Shown here piece by piece: positions 1 through 5,816 of a DNA stretch of 13,428 nucleotides. The translations under genes and the position numbers were made by a program. The notes under the pieces were generated by a model, which made no database searches, had not been told where the DNA came from, and was given only the letters and a program-made list of their open reading frames with translations. The stretch's first letter is position 1, and every line of letters starts with the position of its first letter. Source of the stretch: Palsa-504 sp050013055 (GTDB lineage: Bacteria > Actinomycetota > Actinomycetes > Streptosporangiales > Streptosporangiaceae); assembly GCA_050013055.1 (NCBI GenBank), contig JBEKGC010000161.1, positions 1 to 13,428 on the forward strand, in the 5' to 3' direction.

Positions 1-88
1 GCTCGCTCAACTCGATGCCCTGGGACTTCAGCGCGACCAGCAGCGCTTCCAGGTCGTCGACCCGGTATTTGAGCTCGATCTCGCGCAC
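1..88 (-). CDS. CYTH / class IV adenylate cyclase-like protein, N-terminus only (cut by window edge)
   Basis: Only the first 29 codons are in the window; the gene continues beyond position 1. Starting at GTG 88 the leftward strand reads VREIELKYRVDDLEALLVAL and continues KSQGIELSE. The ExELKYRV opening is the signature first strand of the CYTH (CyaB/thiamine triphosphatase) fold, whose acidic ExExK residues bind metal and triphosphate. The start is supported by GGAGG six bases upstream of the GTG. CYTH proteins act on nucleoside triphosphates or inorganic triphosphate, but the substrate cannot be told from this fragment. It is separated from the regulator gene at 517-1866 by a poorly coding stretch, so it is unlikely to share its transcript closely. 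The family call rests on a short segment. Confidence 0.6.
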   Translation of the reverse strand, partial: MREIELKYRVDDLEALLVALKSQGIELSE

Positions 89-516
89 CCGTTGCCTCCA
101 TGCTCACCGGTTCGCTACCTTTCCAGCTCCGGAGGCGGTCAGGCAACGCAACGCGCCGACCGACCGGACTTTGTTCCAGGGTCATCCGTGGACGAGCCGG
201 GTATCTGCCGCTGCGGTCGTTAGAAGAGTGGGGCCCGTTCGGCAGCGGCGGCCGGGTCGGATACGGGCAGCGCTTCGGGCGGGTCAGGCTGAAATGGATC
301 GTAAGCGTGGAGTGATCTGACAGTTTGTCCCGGCGGGGCTGGTGCAGGTGTCATCCCAGAGCATGTCCAGGTCGGCCGCATCGACCCGGTCTCGGAATGC
401 AGCCATGGAGGTCAGGCGGGCGGGATACCCGTGTAGGCGCCCCGGGCCAGGTAGATGGTCTTGGAGAGCGCGACACCCAATGCGCTGTGAGTGGAACCTT
501 GCTGGCCAGCAAGAGG
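89..516. other. Intergenic stretch with possible degraded coding remnants
   Basis: No convincing intact gene is visible. On the minus strand two short stretches in different frames look coding-like and abut. One reads ALGVALSKTIYLARGAYTGI and stops at about 428. The other starts at ATG 406 (MAAFRDRVDAADLDMLWDDT) and stops near 284. Joined by a frameshift they could be the tail of a decayed gene, but I recognise no family. The open plus-strand frame 100-315 has no visible ribosome binding site and no familiar motif. The region also holds the hairpin at 498-513, listed separately. Confidence 0.3.
498..513 (-). terminator. Perfect 16-base palindrome just after the regulator stop codon
   Basis: CTTGCTGGCCAGCAAG is fully self-complementary (6-bp arms, 4-base loop as RNA). 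It begins three bases beyond the TAA of the leftward regulator gene at 517-519. Its position suits a transcription terminator. No T-run follows, which is common in high-GC actinomycetes but leaves the call uncertain; a protein-binding site is the alternative. Confidence 0.4.
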
Positions 517-1866
517 TTATGCGGCGAGTGCGTCGCGGAAGGTGCGGCTTGCCGGGTGGCAGGGCCAGTGCTCGGTGAGCTGGGTGTCGAGGGTGCGGAG
601 TTCGCGCATGATGCGGGCCGAGCCTGTGTCGCGGGCGATGCTGAGGGCTTGCAGGCCGAGGCTGGCTGCTCGTGCCGGATCGGACTGGGTCGTACGGGTG
701 ATGGCGACGGCGAGCTTGGACGTGAGGTGACCGCGATCGCGGGCCAGGGTGATGCTGGTGGCGGCGATTGTGTCTTCCAGGATGGTGACGGCGACATCGG
801 CGCGCCCAGCGGCCACGTAGCAGGCTGCGGACTGCTCGGTGAGAGTACGCAGGTCGTAGTGGTGCAGGTAGACAGGTGCATCCTGATCGGTGACGTCGGG
901 GTGCTCGCGGAGAGTTTCAGCGGCCTGGTCCAGGAGGGTGAAGCAGTCGCGGTGCTCGCCGAGGCGGGCGTGGCCGCGGGCTTGCTGCTGGAGGGCGAGG
1001 GCGGTGAGTTTCGGCTCGATGGGGCCGGGGGTGCGGCGGGCTGCGGCGGCGAGCTGGACGACGCCGGCGTGGTCGCCGGCGAGGGCGGCGATGTTGGCCT
1101 GGCGGATGAGCATGTAGGCGGCCATGTTCACGTCGCCGGCGCATTGCGCCCATTCCCCGGCGCGGCGGGACCAGCTCGCGGCGGCGTCGAGGTCGCCGCT
1201 GTCTTGCAGCAGCCAGCCGGCCATTTCCCCGTACTGGGCCAGGATGCGCAGCAGCGGGTCGGCGTGCGGCGGGCGGGCGCCGCGGCGCAGGTCGTCGAGC
1301 ACGTCGATCTGTGCCAGGACCGGGCCGGTCAGCCGCCGGGGGCCGAGCATCTTGTCGGCCCGGTAGTACTCATCCAGCGCCCGGCGGAAGTAGCCGAGGA
1401 CCTCGCCGTCCAGCCGGGCAGGTTCCTCAAGGGCCCGGGCGGCCCGGGCTGCTTCCTCGGCGTTGCGGCTTCCCGGCAGGGCGGAGCTGAGCGCTCCGGT
1501 GGCGAGGAGCTGGGCGAACTGGCGCCGGGACAGGTTCATGGTGATGCTCCCTCCGCCGGGCAGCCGGATCTCCAGGATGACAGGACCGCTTCCTGTCACG
1601 CTACAGTGACCGGCTACCACCCCAGGGACTGACGTGGCACCGCGCCGCAGCGCGACCAGCAGCCCGCCGGCGTGGAGCACGTCGTCCAGGACCCGGACCT
1701 GCGCCTCGGGGATGAGGATGTTGCCGCGTTCGGCGCGGGACAGCCGCGTGTAGTCATACAGGGCGCGCTTGCCGAGTTCGCGCAGGGACAGTCCGGCCTG
1801 GGCGCGGAGCTGCCGCAGGGTCAGGCCGAAGACCTCGGCGGCGGTGTCAGGCGGGCCGGGTTCCAT
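517..1866 (-). CDS. XRE-family helix-turn-helix regulator with TPR-like C-terminal domain
   Basis: A 449-residue protein. Residues about 14-66 form an XRE/Cro-type HTH (LRQLRAQAGLSLRELGKRAL, then SRAERG and a hydrophobic helix). The rest is an alpha-helical, Ala-rich repeat region typical of large actinomycete regulators whose TPR-like domains sense a peptide or small ligand. Residues 111-126 (NLSRRQFAQLLATGAL) resemble a twin-arginine motif but are internal, so export is unlikely. ATG 1866 is chosen because AAGGGAGG lies four bases upstream; the longer GTG start at 1899 has no such site and would place the palindrome at 1885-1899 inside the coding region. It is divergent from the pterin operon starting at 2016, with 149 bases between, so it most likely controls that operon and itself. 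The ligand is unknown. Confidence 0.85.
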   Translation of the reverse strand: MEPGPPDTAAEVFGLTLRQLRAQAGLSLRELGKRALYDYTRLSRAERGNILIPEAQVRVLDDVLHAGGLLVALRRGATSVPGVVAGHCSVTGSGPVILEIRLPGGGSITMNLSRRQFAQLLATGALSSALPGSRNAEEAARAARALEEPARLDGEVLGYFRRALDEYYRADKMLGPRRLTGPVLAQIDVLDDLRRGARPPHADPLLRILAQYGEMAGWLLQDSGDLDAAASWSRRAGEWAQCAGDVNMAAYMLIRQANIAALAGDHAGVVQLAAAARRTPGPIEPKLTALALQQQARGHARLGEHRDCFTLLDQAAETLREHPDVTDQDAPVYLHHYDLRTLTEQSAACYVAAGRADVAVTILEDTIAATSITLARDRGHLTSKLAVAITRTTQSDPARAASLGLQALSIARDTGSARIMRELRTLDTQLTEHWPCHPASRTFRDALAA

Positions 1867-1884
1867 GCGGCCTCCCTTGTCGTG

Positions 1885-1910
1885 GTGTTGCGGCAACACG
1901 CCGGCAACAC
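1885..1910. promoter_or_regulatory. Candidate operator: palindrome plus third half-site
   Basis: GTGTTGCGGCAACAC (1885-1899) is a perfect inverted repeat around a central G. A second copy of the right half, GGCAACAC, follows at 1903-1910. The site begins 19 bases upstream of the regulator start codon and about 105 bases upstream of folB. This layout suits autoregulation by the XRE protein, with possible control of the divergent operon. Binding is inferred from position and symmetry only. Confidence 0.5.
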
Positions 1911-1970
1911 CCGTCCTCTGGCGCCGGCCGGAGCGCTGGGCAACTGTGGGTGTATGACCGGTTACCTGGA

Positions 1971-2003
1971 GGGTATGCCTGCGGGGCTTCGGTGCCCATA
2001 CCC
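1971..2003 (+). promoter_or_regulatory. Hairpin abutting the folB ribosome binding site
   Basis: GGGTATG (1971-1977) pairs perfectly with CATACCC (1997-2003). An inner GGC/GCC stem (1985-1987 with 1994-1996) closes a loop containing TTCGG. The Shine-Dalgarno GGAGG at 2005-2009 starts two bases after the stem, so folding in the leader RNA could modulate translation of folB. It could also simply be a stable 5' leader structure or a second regulator site. Confidence 0.35.
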
Positions 2004-2015
2004 CGGAGGTGAGAG

Positions 2016-2408
2016 TTGGACGTGATCGAGATTGACGGGCTGCGGCTGCGGTGCGTGATCGGCTGCCGGGATGAGGAACGCCGCGGCCGTTCCGACGTGG
2101 TCATCGACCTGGCGATCGGCACCGATGCCCGCCCGGCCGGGGACAGCGACGACCTCGCCGACGCGTGGGACTACCGGGCCGCCGCCAAGGCGGTCATCGC
2201 GGAGGTGGAAGCGTCGGTGTGCTTCACCGTCGAGGCGCTGGCCGCCCGGATCGCCCGCACTGTGGTGGCCGGCTGCGGGGCGCCGTACGCGCGGGTGCGG
2301 GTCCGCAAGCCGGGCGCGCTGCGGTTCGCTGACAGCGCCGGCCTGGTCATCGAGCGGACACCGGCAGACTTCCCGGAGGAGGCGATCGGTCGTGAGCGCG
2401 CCGTGTAA
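2016..2408 (+). CDS. folB: Dihydroneopterin aldolase-like protein (FolB family)
   Basis: A 130-residue protein of normal FolB length. Family landmarks are visible: a GCRDEERRGR segment (residues 16-25) carrying the conserved acidic EER near the N-terminus, WDY at 51-53, TVEALA around E73, and the catalytic-lysine region VRVRKPGALR with K98. The Gln usual after the EER segment is Arg here. FolB enzymes form a cytosolic octamer that cleaves or epimerises 7,8-dihydroneopterin, giving 6-hydroxymethyl-7,8-dihydropterin and glycolaldehyde. The TTG start at 2016 is chosen because GGAGG sits six bases upstream and the protein begins with the family's first strand. It is the first gene of the operon and overlaps folE by 17 bases. 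A second, housekeeping folB elsewhere in the genome is likely, making this a pathway-specific copy. Confidence 0.82.
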   Translation: MDVIEIDGLRLRCVIGCRDEERRGRSDVVIDLAIGTDARPAGDSDDLADAWDYRAAAKAVIAEVEASVCFTVEALAARIARTVVAGCGAPYARVRVRKPGALRFADSAGLVIERTPADFPEEAIGRERAV

Positions 2409-2994
2409 GCAGGTATCTCCGGCTGCCGCGGGCCGCGGCCTGCCGGATCTCGGAGCGGCTGAACTGGCCGCGGCGGCGCTGCTGGCGGCGCTGGGGGTCG
2501 ATACCGGCAGCGGAGCGCTGGCGCAGACTCCGGCCCGGATGGCGCGGGCGCTGGAGGAGCTGCTGACCCCGCGGGCCTTTGACCTGACGACCTTTCCGAA
2601 CGAGGAGGGGTATCAGCAGCTCGTGATCGAGCGGGGTATCTCGTTCCGGTCGCTGTGCGAGCATCATTTCTTGCCGTTTACCGGCCGCGCGTACCTGGCG
2701 TACCTGCCCGGTGAGCGGATTCTCGGGCTGTCCAAGCTGGCCCGGGTGGTGGAGATGTTCGCGCATCGCCCGCAGGTGCAGGAGCGGTTGACCCAGCAGA
2801 TCGCCGACTGGCTGCACGAGCAGCTCCGCCCGCAGGGGACCGGCGTGGTGCTGGTCGCCGAGCATCTGTGCATGACCTTGCGGGGCGCCCGCGCCGCCGG
2901 GTCGACCACGGTCACCTCGGCGCTGCATGGCGTGCTGCTGTCTGATCACCGGGCGCGGGAGGAGTTCTTCGCGCTCGCCGGCATCAGCACCTGA
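2392..2994 (+). CDS. folE: GTP cyclohydrolase I
   Basis: A 200-residue type I GTP cyclohydrolase, which converts GTP to 7,8-dihydroneopterin triphosphate plus formate in the cytosol as a homodecamer. Zinc ligands are intact: C89 and H92 in SLCEHHFLPF, and C160 in AEHLCM. The catalytic His H91 and H158 and the GLSK substrate segment (S114, K115) are also present, as is R164 in MTLRG. GTG 2392 is chosen because GGAGGAGG lies nine bases upstream and the helical N-terminus is then of typical length; the frame is open further upstream, inside folB, without family similarity. The 17-base overlap with folB implies coupled translation. All key residues being present, activity is expected. The supply of dihydroneopterin triphosphate defines the operon as a pterin or deazapurine pathway. 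Confidence 0.93.
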   Translation: MSAPCKQVSPAAAGRGLPDLGAAELAAAALLAALGVDTGSGALAQTPARMARALEELLTPRAFDLTTFPNEEGYQQLVIERGISFRSLCEHHFLPFTGRAYLAYLPGERILGLSKLARVVEMFAHRPQVQERLTQQIADWLHEQLRPQGTGVVLVAEHLCMTLRGARAAGSTTVTSALHGVLLSDHRAREEFFALAGIST

Positions 2995-3013
2995 CCGGAG
3001 GACAGGAGGGGTC

Positions 3014-3502
3014 ATGGGACTGACGGTGATCACGGTCGGCGGGGACGGGATGTTCTCGTTCTGCGCCGCGCATGCCGGGCTGCACGACGGGCAGTTCGAG
3101 CCGCTGCACGGCCACTCGTTCACCGTGACGCTCCGTGTGCACGGCGAAACGGATGCGGCCGGGATGGTCTGCGACTTCAGCGTGGTCAAGACGGCGCTGG
3201 CGGCGGTGATCGCGCCGCTGCGGCGCCGGACCCTGATGCCCGCCCGGCCGCCCGGCGGCATGTGCACGCATCAGGACGGCCAGGTCATCATCGCGTGCGG
3301 CACCAAGCACTACAGTCTTCCCGCCGGGGACGTGGTGCTGCTGCCGGTGGCCAACACCACCACGGAGGTGATCGCGGCCTGGCTGCTCGGCCAGCTCATG
3401 GGCCGCCTGGATGCTCCGGGCGTGCGGCTGGCCGAGCTCGTCCTGGCCGAGGCAGCGGACACCTGCGTCACGGTCAGCGCCCAGCCAGGAGCCGGACGGT
3501 GA
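3014..3502 (+). CDS. PTPS/QueD-fold protein with altered active site
   Basis: A 162-residue member of the 6-pyruvoyl-tetrahydropterin synthase / 6-carboxytetrahydropterin synthase family. Zinc ligands are kept: H20 in FSFCAAH, and H32 and H34 in LHGH. The DF pair (D54-F55), the NTTTE segment (114-118) and a C-terminal pterin-binding Glu (probably E146) are also present. The catalytic residues are not: the Cys expected four residues before the first His of HGH is F28, and the LDH motif before TLLP is L69-R70-R71, so Asp and His are both replaced by Arg. C17 is in an unusual place. It may be a lyase with changed chemistry, an epimerase-type variant, or a pterin-binding partner protein. ATG 3014 has AGGAGG four bases upstream. 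It lies 19 bases after folE and its stop overlaps the next start (GTGA). Confidence 0.82.
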   Translation: MGLTVITVGGDGMFSFCAAHAGLHDGQFEPLHGHSFTVTLRVHGETDAAGMVCDFSVVKTALAAVIAPLRRRTLMPARPPGGMCTHQDGQVIIACGTKHYSLPAGDVVLLPVANTTTEVIAAWLLGQLMGRLDAPGVRLAELVLAEAADTCVTVSAQPGAGR

Positions 3503-4323
3503 CCGGCGCGGATCCCGGGCGCTGGCCGGCGAAGTACGCCGCGAAGGCCCTGCTGGGTTTCCTCATGGACATCCGGCTCGGCGCGGCCGGGACCGAGCCC
3601 GCGGTGAGCGTGCCCAGCCCGTGGGATGCCTGGTGGGCCTGCTATCGCGCTGCCCTCCTGCTGCCTGGGCTCGCCCTCGGCCTCGTGGCCTGCGACCGGT
3701 CCTGCCCGTCCTGTGCCGGCCGCGCACTCCAGCTCGCTGCCGCCAGGCCGCCCGGCCATCCAGGTATGGGGGTGCGGGCGTGCGGGTGCCTGCTGCGGTG
3801 GGCCGGGCAGATGCGCGCACCGGGGCCGCGGGTCGCGTGGCCGCCGGTCTCGCTGTCGCTGGCGCTGATCAAGCCGGGCGCCCCCGCAGCGGCGATCATG
3901 GACCTGCTGGCCCCGGCGTACGGCATCCTCGGGTCACGCCAGCTCACCTTGACCTCGGCCGGGACCCGGCGGTTGTACCCGGAGGCGTACGGCGCCGGCT
4001 ACGTGCGGGACCGTGATGTCTACCTGACCAGCGGACCGGCCCAGGTGCTGATCCTGCTCGCCCGCCGGGCCGGCACCGACCCAAGTGCTGTCAAGGCGCG
4101 GATACGCGGACGCATTGGCGGGGACGAGCTGCGGAACCACTTGCACATGCCCGACAATCCAGGCGAGGCGCTCGCTGACATCGCGCAGTTCGCCGGGTAC
4201 CGGGAGCTGGCACAGTTGTACCGGAGGTATGAGCGTGACCACACCGCCCGGCGGCTGGCTTTTTACCGGGCTGCACTGGGAATCGGCCCGGCCGGTGCTG
4301 ACCGCCTGCCCGCTGCCGGATAA
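3499..4323 (+). CDS. Nucleoside-diphosphate-kinase-like protein with N-terminal Cys cluster
   Basis: A 274-residue protein starting at GTG 3499, which overlaps the previous stop by four bases. Residues about 118-235 resemble NDP kinase: LALIKPG (K125 as the ATP-binding Lys), Y160, the YLTSGP strand (175-180, normally tSGPv), RIRGRIGG with R204, and RNHLHMPDNPGEAL, in which N213 and H216 align with the conserved Asn and the phosphorylated His of NxxH. NDP kinases move a phosphate between nucleotides through that His. The family usually has IKPDA and HGSDS, here IKPGA and HMPDN, so the substrate may differ. The N-terminal 110 residues are not part of the NDPK fold and carry CDRSCPSC (65-72) and CGC (95-97), a possible metal site. 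In context it may phosphorylate a pterin intermediate; this is inferred. Confidence 0.68.
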   Translation: MTGADPGRWPAKYAAKALLGFLMDIRLGAAGTEPAVSVPSPWDAWWACYRAALLLPGLALGLVACDRSCPSCAGRALQLAAARPPGHPGMGVRACGCLLRWAGQMRAPGPRVAWPPVSLSLALIKPGAPAAAIMDLLAPAYGILGSRQLTLTSAGTRRLYPEAYGAGYVRDRDVYLTSGPAQVLILLARRAGTDPSAVKARIRGRIGGDELRNHLHMPDNPGEALADIAQFAGYRELAQLYRRYERDHTARRLAFYRAALGIGPAGADRLPAAG

Positions 4324-5173
4324 GGCCGGCGGCATGCCCGGCCCCGAAGTCAGCCGCCCGGCTGCGCCCGGGTCGCCGGTCAGCTGGACCCTGCACGGGC
4401 CACGGCAGTGCACCGGGGCCTGGACCGGCACCACCCGCCGTCCCTGCCCCGCCGCGGCCCGGGTAGCGGCGGACGGCACCGACGCCCAGTGCCCGGCCTG
4501 CGCGGCCGCCGACCGGGGACGGCAGATCGCCCGCGACGCCGCGCTCGGCGACGACGGCAGGGACTACCTGCTGTACCTGGCCTGGTTCGGCACCAGCCTG
4601 GTCAAGATCGGGCTGACCGCCGCCGACCGGGGCCGGGACCGGCTCCTGGAACAAGGCGCGATCACCTTCACCCCGCTGGCCGCCGGACCCTACACGCCCA
4701 TCCGGCAAGCCGAACGGCTGACATCGGCCGCGGGCCTGGCCGCCGAGCGGATCAGCTCCCGGGCGAAGATCACCGCCTGGTGGCACCTGCCGCCGCCCGC
4801 CGAACGCGCCGCCCAGCTCACCGCAGCCCGCGACCACATCGCCGGGCAGGTCACCTGGCCCGGCCGGGTCCGGCTGCTGCCGTGCGCGGTCACCGACCAG
4901 GCGGCCGACTTCGGCCTGAACCAGAACCCGCCGGGTGCCTACACCGAGGTCACAGGTTTCGGTGACCCGGCCGCCCTCGGCGGCCAGATCCTCCTGGCCG
5001 CCGGATGTCACCTCCTGCTCTGGACCGCCAGCGGGCCGCTGCTCGCCGACATGCGGCGCGCCGCCGGCCGGGTCATCCGCCCCGCCGACATGCCCGCCCG
5101 GCCGGGCGGGCTATCTCTCACCCTCCGCGTGCCCCCGCGAGATCACGATGACCGCCAGCCCTCCCTGTTCTGA
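4235..5173 (+). CDS. DUF2797 family protein
   Basis: About 312 residues. The pattern is that of actinomycete DUF2797 proteins: an opening WLFTGLHWESARPVL, Cys residues at about 59, 71, 86 and 89 (QCTG, PCP, CPAC; a probable zinc site), then YLLYLAWFGTSLVKIGLTAA followed by a RLLEQGA segment. The LYLAWFG...VKIG part resembles the GIY-YIG-like core proposed for this type of domain, though no nuclease activity is established. The start is uncertain: GTG 4235 has GGAGG seven bases upstream, while ATG 4229 lies one base from it; both keep the family's N-terminus. The gene overlaps the NDPK-like gene by 89 bases and the next gene by 26, so it is firmly within the operon. Its biochemical role is unknown. 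Confidence 0.75.
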   Translation: MTTPPGGWLFTGLHWESARPVLTACPLPDKAGGMPGPEVSRPAAPGSPVSWTLHGPRQCTGAWTGTTRRPCPAAARVAADGTDAQCPACAAADRGRQIARDAALGDDGRDYLLYLAWFGTSLVKIGLTAADRGRDRLLEQGAITFTPLAAGPYTPIRQAERLTSAAGLAAERISSRAKITAWWHLPPPAERAAQLTAARDHIAGQVTWPGRVRLLPCAVTDQAADFGLNQNPPGAYTEVTGFGDPAALGGQILLAAGCHLLLWTASGPLLADMRRAAGRVIRPADMPARPGGLSLTLRVPPRDHDDRQPSLF

Positions 5174-5816
5174 CCTGGCGCCCCTGCCTGTTCCCCGGGA
5201 CGGGCTGATCGTCCTGGAAGGGATGCCCGGCGCCGGCAAGACCACCGCCGCGTGCGCCCTGGCAGCACGCGGCCTGCTCGTGCTCGGCGAGTACACCGAC
5301 AGCGCCGATGCCACCATCGCCATCACCATGCACCCGCCGGTCGATGACGACGACGCGCACCAGCAGAACTGGCTCCGTAAGAGCGCCCAGTGCACCGCAC
5401 GCCTCGCCCGCGGCGGCACAGTCCACGCCGACCGGGACTGGCTCAGCTCACTGTCCTACGCCTACTCCACCGCGGCCGCCGACGGCGGCACCCTGCTCCG
5501 GCACCGCGCCGGCTGGGCCGCCAGCCGCCTGCGCGACGGCAGCCTGCTCCTGCCCGGGATCTACGTCATCTTCGACCTTCACCCCGCCACCAGCCTGGAC
5601 CGGCGTGCCAGCAGGCTCCGCCCCGGCCACCCGTGGAACCACCTCGGCCCGCTGCGGCGGCTCCGCCACTTCTACACCTGCCCCAGCCGGGCACTGCTCC
5701 CGGTTCACCCCGGCCTCGCCCAGGCACTGCGGCAGCCGCGCCGGGCGGACATCTCCGGCCTCAGCGACCCGCACCAGATCCTCCGCCGCCTGACAGAACT
5801 CAGCGGCCAGCCATGA
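5148..5816 (+). CDS. P-loop kinase, thymidylate-kinase-like
   Basis: A 222-residue P-loop protein. Walker A is GMPGAGKTT (25-33), preceded by LIVLE. DRDWLSSLSYAYS (95-107) matches the DRxxxSxxAY segment of dTMP/deoxynucleoside kinases, and YVIFDLHP (139-146) followed by DRRASR matches the strand and lid-arginine region. It therefore probably transfers phosphate from ATP to a nucleotide or nucleotide-like acceptor. The acceptor is not evident, and the sequence is divergent from true dTMP kinase. ATG 5148 lies within the end of the DUF2797 gene, and its stop overlaps the next start by ATGA, so translation is coupled. With the NDPK-like gene it gives this pterin operon two phosphoryl-transfer proteins. 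Confidence 0.68.
   Translation: MTASPPCSDLAPLPVPRDGLIVLEGMPGAGKTTAACALAARGLLVLGEYTDSADATIAITMHPPVDDDDAHQQNWLRKSAQCTARLARGGTVHADRDWLSSLSYAYSTAAADGGTLLRHRAGWAASRLRDGSLLLPGIYVIFDLHPATSLDRRASRLRPGHPWNHLGPLRRLRHFYTCPSRALLPVHPGLAQALRQPRRADISGLSDPHQILRRLTELSGQP

Noticed and set aside
325..1632. Long plus-strand open frame (435 residues) opposite the regulator
   Set aside because: It is the antisense of a clearly recognisable XRE regulator; its Gly/Ala/Val-rich composition is the usual by-product of high GC and it has no family features.
1867..1899. Longer start for the regulator at GTG 1899
   Set aside because: It would put the palindrome inside the gene, lacks a ribosome binding site, and ATG 1866 has AAGGGAGG at good spacing.
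1911..2015. Tetrahydrofolate riboswitch upstream of folB
   Set aside because: The leader is too short and shows only a simple hairpin; I could not place the known conserved core.
2347..3267. Minus-strand open frame opposite folE and the PTPS-like gene
   Set aside because: FolE motifs are unambiguous on the plus strand; this frame is low-complexity and has no motif.
2016..3502. Reading the fol/PTPS genes as a queuosine/7-deazaguanine pathway
   Set aside because: No QueE (radical SAM) or QueC is in the window, FolB is not part of that route, and the QueD-like protein lacks its catalytic residues.
4091..5011. Minus-strand open frame (306 residues) opposite the DUF2797 gene
   Set aside because: The plus strand matches the DUF2797 pattern and has a ribosome binding site; the antisense frame is Gly-rich shadow.
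5390..5812. Upstream extension of the GT4 frame to 567 residues
   Set aside because: The extra residues are Pro/Arg-rich and lie in the alternate frame of the kinase-like gene; ATG 5813 in ATGA coupling is the natural start.
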